Source: Perognathus longimembris pacificus (taxonomy: Eukaryota > Chordata > Mammalia > Rodentia > Heteromyidae). Taken from it: 64,000 nt of DNA. Below the pieces are notes generated by a model, which saw only the letters and a program-made list of their open reading frames with translations, was not told the origin of the DNA and ran no database searches. The stretch spans positions 34,594,691-34,658,690 of the forward strand of contig NC_063174.1 in assembly GCF_023159225.1 (NCBI RefSeq), in the 5' to 3' direction. This document shows positions 45,983 to 57,485 of this stretch, one piece after another. Position 1 is the stretch's first letter, and each line of letters begins with the position of its first letter. The position numbers were made by a program, and so were the translations under genes.

Positions 45983-46794
45983 GTTTTTGATTGATTGCTC
46001 CCACATGGAATTAGTTTTAACCCAAGTTAACATTTAAGCAAAATGCCTTAGTGTTGGAAAGCCCACTCAACTTGAGTAACAATTTGGGGATTTTGTTGTG
46101 TTTTGTTTTTCATGTGCTGCAGGAGTCTTCCTCTGAGCTTTCCTGATGTTGTCCCACTCACGTGAACACTCACACATGGGCTTGATGGGCAGTAGCAGCA
46201 ACATCAAGAGGCAGTTTTTCAAAAGGCCATGTTCAGCATGCTTTGGGGATAGCCTGCACAGAAACCCAACCTGTTACTAAACAATAACAAACATTCCAAA
46301 CCCAATTGTATGCTGACAGAGTTTCACTAAGGGATTTGATGTCTTCTCTTTTTCCTTCCATTCTTTGTGCTAACGGGCTCCTGATCAGTCCTTTAGGTGA
46401 CTTGAGCTAAACAGACATTTGGAATAGTCTCTTATTAAACTATAACTTAAAGCTTTTCTCCTAACAAGAAGACAGGAGGGTCTTGCATAGTATTGACTGG
46501 ATAGTATGTGTCCAATAAGTGTTTCTGGGTTCCAGAAATGAACCCATCAAATGGAGTAGTCACCAAGAATCAAATCACATGTCAAAATTAGACCACGTGC
46601 ATATCTGTAAAGAACAAGACTGTCTAAGGATTCTTCTAAAGACATAAATTAGCTCTTAGTGCAAATTGCTTCTCTGTGACCTAAAGATGTAGCATGCATA
46701 TCACTGTTCAGGTTGAATCCCTATCAACCAAGGAAAAAACCCAATCAAATACCATCTCTTCCCTATGCCTTAAACCTTTTAGTTATAGACATGA
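45983..46794. other. Unassigned, about 0.8 kb
   Basis: No recognised feature. Confidence 0.45.
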
Positions 46795-47015
46795 GCTGGG
46801 AGCTAGTCTATCTGTTCAGATCTTAACTCTGCTACTTATTAGCTGTCACAATGAGCAGCCCTCCCCAGGCCTTAGTTTCTACATCTATATGATAGAAATA
46901 AAAATATCCTTTAACTGAGAAGGTTATTGTGCATAGTAAATGAACACAGTGCTAAGTGCTTAGCCCTGTGTGTGGTACCATTAAATACTCAGGAAATGAT
47001 CGCTGCTTTATTGTT
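46795..47015 (+). mobile_element. MIR SINE
   Basis: Ordered blocks: cttaactctgctacttatta then gctgtcacaatgagcag, ccttagtttctacatctata, aaggttattgtgcatagta, and gtgctaagtgcttagccctg. Near full length. Confidence 0.85.
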
Positions 47016-47539
47016 ATTATTATATAACTTTGGCAAAATTTAGTAAAAAATATTCACTTCAATGTGCTATAAGAGTACTTACATTAATTTTGAAAAGCAA
47101 TAGAAAAAAATCATATTATCTGCACTCCATTAAAACCACAACAGTTTCCTTGCAGCCTGAACATGGACCGGGAGCTTATTTCTATGAACCACATCCCGGG
47201 CAGCAGCTGTCTTTAGATATCAGTAAAGCTTCATTAGGTCATAGGATCACTCAAGTACATGAGCTCTTTCTTTGGGGCTACAGCCTTTCTCTCTGACATC
47301 TACATTTGGGTGTAGACAAGCTTAGCATTTCCACAGAGAAAGGAGAGCCTGTCTGAGCATGACTGATGGTAGGAAACAGTCCTCAACTGCTTGGAGACCC
47401 TACTGGGTGTTAGTCCTGGACCCTGTGTATCTTTCCCTAGGAGACAAATCCAATCCCATCTAAGCTCCATCAGTGCTGTTGGATATCTACAGTTCTTGAA
47501 AAAAGACCATTGGCACAGAAGAGTTTCTGACTGAAGGAA

Positions 47540-47540
<1 letters not shown>
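47016..47540. other. Unassigned, about 0.5 kb
   Basis: An 88-codon frame at 47030-47296 has no family resemblance. Confidence 0.4.

Positions 47541-47580
<40 letters not shown>
47541..47580. repeat. (GT)n microsatellite
   Basis: About 40 bp of GT, with further tg-rich sequence to about 47608. Confidence 0.95.
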
Positions 47581-47582
<2 letters not shown>

Positions 47583-48885
47583 CTTGTATGCATGTGTATG
47601 TGTGTGTGGCCTTGGCCCACAAGAGTTCAAGAGCATGTGGAAGAAAGCTAAAGTAGAGCTTGTTTTCAGAAAAAGAATCAATTGCAGAGCCAGCATTAAT
47701 GCCGGTTCAAGATATGTTTAGGTCTCTCTGTCCTGTCAAGCTAGGGAGAGAGTGAAGGTAATCCTGATGCTGAAGAAAAGCTCATCTATTACTTCTGTAC
47801 GTGGTAGACTGGAAAAAGAGGGTGGACCTGAAGTTGAGGAAGCCTTTCCAGAAGAAACACGGATCAGCTTGCACCAGGGAGAGCCAGAAGTGAAGAGGAA
47901 GATGAAGGTGGTATGAAACACTGACCAGATATGTGGGAGAAGGAAGAGTTTGGAAACCCCGAGGCTTTAAACTTGAACAACAAAAGGAATTGGAATCCCA
48001 TGACTAGGAAGGGGGCCCAGTGATGTGGGAATAGAATGGTCAGCTTCTTAATACCTGAATTTGATAGCACCTCCATGTACAGACCCATCCACAGCACAAA
48101 TGTGGGATATGGAGATACAGAAAACCATCGGGCAGGAGTGACTCACATCCATTGTGCAATTGTGACAATGGGTGTCTTCTCCCAGGGCAAGGATGGTGAG
48201 AGAAATTAGCCGGGATTTGCCATCCAAAACTTCATCGTTGACAGAACAGAAAGAGAAAAGAAGAAAAAGAGGAGGAAAAATCCAAGAAGAAAGATGCACT
48301 AGTGAGTCTTCTCCAGGGAAATAAGGCTCATAGGATCTGTAAATCTATACAGAGAAATTTAAGAAAATGGCTCATCCAAGTGTGAAGGCTGGAAAGTCCC
48401 TCAAGTATGGAGATCTAGAGAAAATATGATATATAGTACAAGTCTGAAGGGCATCTGCTGAAGAATTCCAGAATTCTCCCTTGCTTGAGGGTAGCATGAG
48501 TTGTCAGTCTTAGTCTTCAACTGATTAGATGAGGCCCACCCATCCTTTAGGGTAGGAAATCTACTTTACTCAAAGCCTACTAATAAAAATATTATACCAA
48601 CTCAAGAAAAAAGAAAATATAAGGAAGAAACAAACACTCCTCCAGAAATACCCAGAATAATATTTGGCCAATGTCTGAACCCAGTTGAGTTGTTAAATTG
48701 ATACCATTACAGAGTATTATAGAGAATGAGGACATTTCTTCAAGTAGAACATAAATAAGGTTTTAAAATGATACAATATGCATACGATCCAAGTGTCAAG
48801 GGCTATGTAGGAAAAGTCCACTGGATTCTGCATCCAGGTATGGTTGGTAGTCACGTTTCTCATTCAATTAAGTGTATCATTCTGG
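47581..48885. other. Unassigned, about 1.3 kb, purine-rich, one gene-like block
   Basis: A plus-strand frame from ATG 48036 has 57 sense codons. After one stop at about 48207, the same frame continues into a Lys/Arg-rich segment to about 48300 (KKKKRRK). The look recalls a decayed coding sequence, but I recognise no protein and chance is a fair alternative. No other feature seen. Confidence 0.3.
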
Positions 48886-48889
48886 TTAC

Positions 48890-49030
48890 AACCATGGGCT
48901 TGTGCAGAAAAATATCTGGAAGCCCATCCTGACTCAGACATTGCTTGTTGTGAGCATATTCAAATCACTTTTCCTTTCAGAACTTCAGTTTTTCCAACCC
49001 CCAAATAGAAACTCTTGTCTATCTATTAAA
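48890..49030 (+). mobile_element. Diverged MIR fragment
   Basis: tgactcagacattgcttgtt, then gagcatattcaaatcac, then cagaacttcagtttttcc follow the MIR core order weakly. Confidence 0.5.
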
Positions 49031-49047
49031 ATTGTTTTCAACATTTT

Positions 49048-49167
49048 TTTATTTATTAATTAAATTTTGTTTACAAGGTGTTGTGCAAAAGGGGTACAGT
49101 TACATAATAGGGCAGTGAGTACATTTCTTGTGATATCTTACATCCTCGTCTTTCTTTCCCTTCCCTG
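49048..49167 (-). mobile_element. Very short L1 3' end with 15-bp duplication
   Basis: Only about 120 bp of L1 3' terminus (on plus: gtgcaaaaggggtacagtta, then cagtgagtacatttcttgtg, then tttctttcccttccc). The duplication tgttttcaacatttt is at 49033-49047 and 49168-49182, perfect. An extreme 5' truncation. Confidence 0.88.
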
Positions 49168-49317
49168 TGTTTTCAACATTTTGATGATCCAAGTGTCTAA
49201 CATATACTAAGTATTTAACTTTTCATACTGATATTAATATTATCATCATCTTAATCATTATCGTCATTTCACACATCCTGAGGACATAATTTAGAGCAGA
49301 AGAATTAGAGGGGGAAG

Positions 49318-49553
49318 TTGAGTGCCAGTGACTCACACCTGTCATCCTGGCTACTCAGGAGGCTGAAGATCTGAAGACCACGGTTCAAATCTAGCTCAGG
49401 CATAAAAGTTTGTGATACTCTTATCTCCAATTAGCCAGGAAAAAACAGAAGTGGAACTGTGGCTCAAGTGGTAGAGTGTTAGTCGTGAGCAAAAAACAGT
49501 AAGAGATAGTGCCTCCTAGGCCCTGAGTTCAAGCCCGAGTACTGGCCACAATA
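49318..49553 (+). mobile_element. 7SL-head/Geo SINE, plus strand
   Basis: Head cagtgactcacacctgtcat, then actcaggaggctgaagatc. Linker cttatctccaattagccag. Geo half actgtggctcaagtggtaga, end gagttcaagcccgagtactg. Full length. Confidence 0.92.
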
Positions 49554-50956
49554 AAATGAAATTTGAAAAAGGTTGAAAGAGTAAAGGAGGAATTAAAGAA
49601 TGTGTAAGGAGTAAGAGGAAAAAGGTGTGTTTGTATTTGATCACAAACCTAGCATTCTAACCTGGAACTCAATTGTACAGCATCCATGCAATGACTTTTC
49701 CCAATCCATAGCTCAACAACAGAGTCAGAACTAGAGAGAATGTCTTCTCATTCAGATTTGTCACCCAGTGAGCACATCCCTAGCTCATAAGGCTCATCCT
49801 TTGATTATAAGCCCTCATATCTCCCTCTCCTGACCAAAACAAATAAACAAGCTTTTAATGAGAATGTAGGCCTCAGAGAATCATTATCTTTCACCTGGGC
49901 AGTAGAAAGGAGGGAATAGGCAAGGACACTCACACTGTACAGGGCAAGCTGAGATCCTAGCTCTTATCTTTTTCACAATAATACCTTACAATCAAAACTC
50001 CCTTTTGCTTCTTCTCTTAGCCCTGTGGAACAGGGGTTAATGACTTTGTCCAAAACGAAAACAAATAAACACCACTAAAACAGAAAAAACTCAAGTCCAA
50101 TTAAAAAGATCTCAGAAACAAGTCAGGCATAAAGAGTGTCCAGAAACTCTACAATTGAAATTTTTTTCATTGAAAAATGATCCTGTCGTTGCTGTAGACA
50201 GGGTAACATATCCAATTCCTATACTTCTATATCTTTAAATGAAGCCTGCCTGCAGAAGACCCTTGATGTAAAGGAAGATCAATGGGACTGAAGGGAACAT
50301 ACTGCACTTTATTCCCCCTCTCTGAACTCGATTTCTCACCAAGTATTATGGGGTTACCATGTTCTCTTCCTCTATTGCCTGAAGCCAATTTTTACTTAAC
50401 CAATCCCAAAGAAAAAGAAGAAGAAGAAGAAGCCAATGGATTCCAAAACCCCTGATTTAGTAAAGGCCTCTGCCTTCTTCTCCATACAAACCTATTCCAT
50501 CTTGGAATTTCATGTTCTTATGTTCTCTGACCAGAAACATAGTAATGTTCAGAAAGAGAAGAGGTAGAGAAAAGATTGAGAGGCCCAGCAAGTTCGCAAA
50601 CAAGATAACTTGCTTCCCTATTACAAAACATCAACAAGGCTTGCTTTCTGTAAACATCAGACATGATCTGGCTCTTCTGAAAAACACAGGCAAAGAAGCC
50701 AACCTTTTGGCAGCACAATGTGGAGCCTGCCTTGTGACAGACACAACGCTACACACTGGATGAGGCCAATGTGAGAAAAAGACAGCATCTTGCACTGTCA
50801 CATTGGGCAATTTATTAATTTATTAATTCCAGGAGGAAGCTCAGTTTTCTTATATGTAAAATGAGAATAACAAACTACTTCAATGACAGATAGGAATAAA
50901 TGATAGAGCCTTTCCACACTCCAGTTTCTCATCATCCAGTGAACATATGCTCAGGT
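49554..50956. other. Unassigned, about 1.4 kb
   Basis: Unique-looking. Contains a short (aag)n run at about 50414-50432. The frame at 50512-50763 has no recognisable domain. Confidence 0.45.
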
Positions 50957-50970
50957 TAAAAAGAAACAGA

Positions 50971-53135
50971 CACCACGATCAAACTGGACTCATCCCAGGG
51001 ATGCAAAGTTGGTTTAATATATGCAAGTCAATTAATGTAATCCACCACATCAACCAGAGCAAAGTAAAGAACCACATGGTTTTATCTCTGGATGCGGAAA
51101 AAGCGTTTGATAAAATCCAGCACCCACTTATGCTAAAAGCCCTGGAAAAACTGGGATTCCAGGGAACATTCCTGAATATAATCAAGGCAGTTTATGACAA
51201 ACCAACAGCAAGCATAACTCTAAATGGGGAAAAACTAAAACCATTCCCTTTAAAATCAGGAACAAGGCAAGGATGTCCACTTTCTCCCCTGCTCTTCAAC
51301 ATAGTACTAGAATTCCTAGCCAGAGCAATTAGGCAAGAAGAAAATATAAAGGGCATCCAAATAGGAAAAGATGAAGTTAAACTTTCTCTCTTCGCAGATG
51401 ACATGATCCTATACCTAAAGAATCCCATATACTCTACCCCCAAGCTACTAGAGCTGATCCAAAACTTTGGCAAAGTTGCAGGATATAAACTAAACCCTCA
51501 AAAATCAACGCCCTTTCTCTATGCTAACGACCCGAAGACCGAGGCTGAAATCAGGAAAGCAACTCCTTTTGCAATAGCCCCCAAAAACATAAAATACCTA
51601 GAAATAACCTTAATCAATGAAGTGAAAGACCTCTTTGATGAGAACTTTAAAAACTTGAAAAACGAAATTAAGTCAGAACTAAAGAAATGGAAAAACCTCC
51701 CATGCTCCTGGATTGGGAGGATTAATATAATCAAAATGGCAATATTGCCAAAGGCTATCTACAAATTCAATGCAATACCTATTAATATCCCAACACCATT
51801 TTTAATGAAATAGAGGAAGCAATCCAAAAATTCATATGGAACAATAAAAGACATAGAATAGCAAAAACAATCCTAAGCAGAAAGAACAGTGCTGGAGGAA
51901 TTACAATACCCAACTTCAAGCTGTATTATAAAGCTATAGTAATAAAAACAGCTTGGTATTGGCACAAGAACAGACCTGAAGACCAATGGAACAGAATTGA
52001 AGACCCAGAAATGAACCCACAGAACTACGCCGACTTAATCTTTGATAAAGGGGATAAAACAATAGTTTGGAAGAAAGACAGCCTCTTTAACAAATGGTGC
52101 TGGCAAAACTGGTTCAACACATGCAACAAACTAAAACTAGATCCTTATATACCACCCTGCACCAAAATCAATTCCAAATGGATTAAAGACCTTGAAATCA
52201 AAACAGACACCCTGAAAACACTAAAGGAAGGACTAGGAGAAACACTTGGGCTCCTTGGCACAAGACAGAACTTCCTTAAGAAAGACCCAGAAAGGCTACA
52301 AATCAAAGAAAGATTGGACAAATGGGACTGCATCAAACTGCAGAGCTTCAGCACGGCAAAGGACATAGCTCGCAAGATAAACAGAAAGCCCACAGACTGG
52401 GAGAAGATCTTTACCGGCCATTCAACGGACAAAGGCCTCATATCTAAAATATATGCAGAACTAAAAAAATTACCTTCCTCCAAAACAAAACCGCAAAGAA
52501 CCAATAGCCCCCTCATCAACTGGGCTAAAGACTTACAAAGAGACTTCTCTGATGAGGAAATGAGAATAGCCAAGAGACATATGAAAAAGTGCTCTACATC
52601 ACTGGCTATAAAAGAAATGCAAATCAAAACAACATTGAGATTCCATCTCACCCCAGTAAGAATGTCATATATCAAGAAAACTAACAATAACAGTTGTTGG
52701 AGGGGATGTGGCCAAAAGGGAACCCTACTTCATTGTTGGTGGGAAAGTAAACTGGTTCAGCCACTCTGGCAAGCAGTATGGAGATTCCTCAGAAGGCTAA
52801 ATATAGAGCTCCCCTATGACCCAGCAGCCCCACTTTTGGGTATCTATCCAAAAGACCACAAACAAAATCATAGTAAAGCCACCAGCACAACAATGTTCAT
52901 CACAGCACAATTTGTCATAGCTAGAATCTGGAACCAACCCAGATGCCCCCCAGTAGACGAATGGATCAGGAAAATGTGGTACATATACACAATGGAATTT
53001 TATGCCTCTATCAGTAAGAATGACATTGCCCCATTTGTAAGGAAATGGAAGGACTTGGAAAAAATTATACTAAGTGAAGTGAGCCAGACCCAAAGAAACA
53101 TGGACTCTATGGTCTCCCTTATTGGGAATAATTAG
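50971..53135 (+). pseudogene. L1 ORF2 (RT to C-terminus), one frameshift
   Basis: Reverse transcriptase of a LINE-1. The frame open from 50971 to 51813 includes the RT palm: [12 protein letters not shown] at about 51091-51126, the [12 protein letters not shown] block at about 51262, and the catalytic FADD motif at about 51394. At 51798-51803 a T-run is one base shorter than in the copy at 29034 (five T instead of six), and the frame shifts. The shifted frame is then open to the stop at 53135. The apparent start at 50947 lies in host flank, not in L1. The C-terminal cysteine motif reads CWRGC...HCWWES, with Ser where the sister copy has Cys. The endonuclease and ORF1 are absent. Not functional as it stands. 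Confidence 0.95.
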
Positions 53136-53667
53136 TACAGGTTTAGGCAAATCACAGCAGAGGATCACAAGAGCCTAATAGCTATACCCTTATGAACACA
53201 TAAGATGATGCTGAGTGAAATGAACTCCATGTTATGGAAACGATTGTTATATCACAGTTGTAACTACTTTCAATGTCCCATGTGTATCTGTAGCTTCTAT
53301 TATTGATGAGGTTCTTGTATCACCTTCCTGTGGTTGTACCTACACTATCTCTGTAATCTTATCTGAGTATATTAGAAACTGTGTATACTGGTATTAGAAC
53401 TAGGATATTGAAAGGGAATACCAAAATTGAGAGACACAGGGTAAAAAAAGACAAACAACTACAAAAGCAATACTTGCAAAACTGTTTGGTGTAAGTGAAC
53501 TGAACACCTCATGGGGGGAAAAGGCAAATGGGGAGGTGAGAGGGGGGTATAAGGGAGGAGGTAACCAACAGTACAAGAAATGTATCCAATGCCTAACATA
53601 TGAAACTGTAACCTCTCTGTACATCAGTTTGATAGTAAAAATTTGAAAACAAATAGAAGAAAAAAAA
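53136..53667 (+). other. L1 3' UTR and tail
   Basis: Follows the ORF2 stop. It has a G-rich segment at 53512-53565 and ends gtaacctctctgtacatcag, then an A-rich tail. The G-rich block recurs (as C-rich) in the minus-strand copies at 3948, 29034 and 45526. G-rich L1 3' UTR tracts are typical of mammals. Confidence 0.9.
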
Positions 53668-53681
53668 TAAAAAGAAACAGA

Positions 53682-54365
53682 GAGTGATTGCCACATGGCA
53701 TGATCTGTGCTGATTCCTTCAAGGCCTCCACGGAGAATCATCATCTACTCCCTCCATTGAGATGCCTACATTTCTTTTACCATAGCAATCACTGCACGTG
53801 GGTCAAGGTTGCTAACCTGTGAGATAGCCTTGACCTTTTTCTCAAAAGGGACAGAACCTTTCCAGGCAAGGTTCTACAGTGATGTTTGGTTAACACTTTG
53901 GAGTCACTATGACAGAACTAAACTTCATGGGGACATTATTAGCTGTGAGCAGTGTGAGAAAGAAGAACATCTAGTGTCCCATCTCCAGTCTTCCTGGCCC
54001 CACCTTTCTCCCCTGCTGTTGCTGTGCTTTGGAGCTGTTCACAGCTCTAAAACTAAGCACTTGGCCTCAGCTGCAAGTTGGAACTGAAGTTTTCAAAGGG
54101 AGGTACCACTCAAGCCATGGTGCCACTGTAGCAGACCCAGTATCATTTCAGCTACCTGGTCACTTATGATGTTACATTTCACCCCTTGAGTCACTCACCT
54201 TCAGCTGCAAGATTGGCTCCAATGGTCTCATGTCAGTGACACTTCCCTGGCCCTCCACCTCCATTCACTTCATTTTACTCCAGCTGAGCAGAACTTGGAG
54301 TTGAACAGTAACTTTCTGACCATGAAATGTATCACAAGACACTTTGAGAACTCTTCTGATGAAAG

Positions 54366-54366
<1 letters not shown>
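53682..54366. other. Unassigned, about 0.7 kb
   Basis: The 92-codon frame at 53809-54087 has no recognisable family. No repeat recognised. Confidence 0.45.

Positions 54367-54410
<44 letters not shown>
54367..54410. repeat. (CA)n microsatellite
   Basis: About 44 bp CA, first of two such tracts. Confidence 0.96.
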
Positions 54411-54412
<2 letters not shown>

Positions 54413-54493
54413 TCTTACCTAGCATAGAAGATGTGAGACATTGTGACATTGTAATGATTTCAAAATGGCCTGTTTTCTGTAGTCAACCTTTAA

Positions 54494-54495
<2 letters not shown>

Positions 54496-54534
<39 letters not shown>
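54496..54534. repeat. (CA)n microsatellite
   Basis: About 39 bp CA, 85 bp after the previous tract and in the same strand phase. Confidence 0.96.
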
Positions 54535-54536
<2 letters not shown>

Positions 54537-55724
54537 CATTATCTTAAACATAAGTTGACAGGGTGTGAAAATGCATCTACATACTATGTAATGAAACACC
54601 TTAATGATACTCTTAGAAATAATACCTTTTCCCTGAACCACTTTTAAGTATTTAATGTATGTTATTACCAAATGTTCATGTGTTTTCAGAAATACTCTGC
54701 AAAATCTGTTTTTGTTGTTGTGAAACTGAACCCAAAGAGCAGGGACCCCTCTATATGCCGTTAACAAGAATTTTAAGATTTCTTTGGGATTGAATAACTG
54801 TGGAACTGAGAATACAGAGTCAGTCATGAGATGTTGAAGAGATGTCACCTCTGTAAGAACACAGACTAAACTTAAAGTAACACCATAGAGGTTCTCACCC
54901 TTAGACAGCATTGTTGGTTGTCTGGGATTAAGAAAGTTATAAAGATGAAACCAATGGCAAAGTAAACAATTTCTGTAATAATCATAACTTGTTTTTAAAT
55001 TGGAATGACCAGATGCAACTCAAACTAACTGAAACAAAAGCATAATCTTAAACATAAGACACTAAGATTGAGGTAAAGGTGGATTGGAAGAGATCAGATT
55101 CCAACACACTGCCATCTGGGAACTCAGAGGGAAATTCCCAGCTCTCTCTTCCTCTTAGCAATGATTCTTTAAGTGGGAAGAAAGATCTTGGTTGCAAAAA
55201 GTTCTGGGCATCTTCTCAACAGATCTAGAAAAATTCATAGGATGTCCTGCCTCAGTCACATTTCCATACCTCTGTCCAGTCACTCTGCCCTCGAGGATGA
55301 GGACCTTGATTGCTCACATGCTCATTGCTGGGGCTTATAGGAGCAGAGCAATATGCAATACTGGGTCATATGCAATAGAGAAATGAACAAATCTTATCTG
55401 CTACTACTTTTCTTCATAAACTCTTCCTTGATAAATTCTACTTTTTAAAACAATATAGATCACACTTGGTGTTTTGTCTTGTACCATTTCCTTTTCTTAG
55501 GTGGTGTTTCTCCAATAAAGTCCCAGGTATCATTCAGTATTTAGGGAAAACCAACCTTCCTTGTGGAGACTCTCTAACCATGGTAGTGGGCGGTGATGGA
55601 TAGTGTTGGTGTTAGAATCATTGTTACTGCAATCAAACTCATTTGAGAAGCCTCCAAGGATAAAATTTCTTCACTTGTCTTCCTGATACTATGCTATTGT
55701 TCTCTAAATTTATTTTATTTCTTT
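54535..55724. other. Unassigned, about 1.2 kb
   Basis: AT-rich. The 142-codon minus-strand frame ending in the CA tract (54483-54911) shows no recognisable domain. No repeat recognised. Confidence 0.45.
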
Positions 55725-55790
55725 AGAACTTAGGTCCTTGTGTGTATTAAGCATGTACTCTATTGTGGAGCTACATATACCCTTGATATA
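55725..55790 (-). mobile_element. ID-like SINE fragment, minus strand
   Basis: On plus: agaacttaggtccttgtgtg, then gcatgtactctattgtgga. This is the antisense ID body with the 'gtagagtacatgc' block. Confidence 0.65.
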
Positions 55791-56639
55791 CCTTTTGCTT
55801 TTAGAATGTGATTTTAGCTACCACCGCAACAGAAAAATTAACACATACCCTGGGCCAAACAAAAGTATGGCTTTGGGGATTTTTATAAAAATTTAGGACT
55901 GAGAAATAACTCTGATTGTGCCATGCAAAATATGAGTCGTACTCTCATAAGCTAAGGGAAGCAAATTTATGTGAACCTATGAATCTCAAAAGAAGATATA
56001 AAGTGCATGAGGACTGGATACTACAAGGGTTTCTAGCTTGAAATCTGGGGATTTTGCTGCCAGACATCCATAAACTATAGTACCTACTGAAAAATACATT
56101 TATTAGAAGATTTGCCTACAGAAAGACATGAACTATGTTCTAAAGAAATCTAATATACATATAAGTTCCTAGAAATTGTAAGTCTTACAGTAAAGCACAC
56201 TTATGGTTAGAGCTTATGAAATAATAAATTCTAATGTATTCTTTTCCTTTACAACATTACTTATAAAATTGTTTGTTTTATGAAAATACAGGCTTAGTTT
56301 TGATATTGGCTATGCACGCATTTGCTACTTGTTGGGGTTCTGCTCTGTCCTGTAGTATACTATTTTAGAGATTTCTCTGTTGAGCCTCTTGCATCTACAG
56401 ACACCTTTTAAAAATTCAGCTCAAAAGGCATTGACTTGTCCTTAAATCAGATCCCAAAGTGCCCTAGCCCGACCTGGCCTCATCTCCACTCTCATCTGAC
56501 CATTGATTTCATCACCTAAAATACAACACCAAGGTTATCAGCCCTACTTGCTGACAAACCCAACGATAACCTGTTGGGCTAATGTTACTTAACTTGTCCA
56601 GGGTGACTTTAGGGAGCCACTCTCTTGCTTGTAAGCAGG
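55791..56639. other. Unassigned, about 0.85 kb
   Basis: AT-rich. Nothing recognised. Confidence 0.4.
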
Positions 56640-57485
56640 ACCCCTTTTTTCCAGTCATCATCCTTTGCTTTCATCCTCTCAATCACCGGTCTTTTGTCAT
56701 CATTCTTCCCCTCCACAGGTCTCTTCCCCACAACCTTTTAAAAATATGTGAGGGTTCCCTGGAGCTCAAACTTCCCATCTTCTTCCTCCATATTCCTCTG
56801 AACAAGAGAAGCTTTGCCAAAAGTCAAACTTCACATGTTCTAGGCATCTTCACCTTAACAATCACCTCAGTCATCATCACACCTAAAACCTGCTTCTCCT
56901 TCACCATTCCCATCTCAGGGAGACACTACCTGAATTTGCCTTACTGTTGGGAAATCATCCAAGATTCCTCTTTTCTCAGTGCTTGCATCAGGTCAGGCAG
57001 CGTTTTTCATAGTTTCTAAAATCCCTGCCTGATATTTTCTAGTGATTGTGACCTCTTAGTTTATCTCTCTGCTTCAATTCCTATCCTTCCAATTTTTCTT
57101 CCCACTACTACCTGATTTTATAGTGATCATGTCTCACTTCTGAGCAGAACAATTCTGTGACTTTAAATCTCCTATAGGACGTATTCCAAGTTCCTGACCA
57201 GAGTACATAACATTGGTCACTATTTGCTCATTCGCCTCTCTCTTGCCTCTCACTCACCATACTCTGTGAGCAAGAACTGTAAAACTATAGACAATTCTTC
57301 AAATATTCCATCTGATGGACTCTCATATCCTCTACCTTCTCTGCCAAGAATGCTTTTACCCTGTTGTTTTTCCTCAAAACCTACCTCTTAGTCTTTAAAT
57401 ATCAGCCATATGCTACTTCCTTAGAAATATTTTCTGGTCCTTGAATAGTCATTGTTTCTCTTTCACCTCTGTTTTCAATGTATCT
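56640..57485 (+). mobile_element. L2 LINE relic, ORF end and 3' region
   Basis: Ordered sense wording of L2: gggaaatcatccaagattcc then tcttttctcag, gcctctcactcaccatactc, ctctgccaagaatgcttt, and caaaacctacctcttagtc. The 145-codon frame at 56582-57019 lies inside and is not a host gene. Confidence 0.75.

Larger units (their letters stand above)
50971..53667 (+). mobile_element. Young 5'-truncated L1, about 2.7 kb
   Basis: Contains the ORF2 C-terminal two-thirds from the RT domain on, the full 3' UTR and an A-rich tail. The perfect 14-bp duplication taaaaagaaacaga at 50957-50970 and 53668-53681 fixes both ends. Compared with the copy at 29034 it is far less decayed. It is the reference copy in this window for the recent L1 family. 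Confidence 0.97.

Noticed and set aside
50947..50970. Possible start codon of the L1 ORF2 frame at 50947
   Set aside because: It lies in the host flank and target-site duplication. L1 sequence begins at 50971, so the start is accidental.
52145..52687. 180-codon minus-strand frame
   Set aside because: Antisense of L1 ORF2. A like frame occurs opposite the sister copy at 30000-30550, as expected for shared L1 sequence.
54483..54911. 142-codon minus-strand frame
   Set aside because: It ends in a (CA)n tract and has no recognisable domain or neighbouring splice signals.
56582..57019. 145-codon plus-strand frame
   Set aside because: It lies mostly in L2 LINE 3' sequence and has no host protein features.
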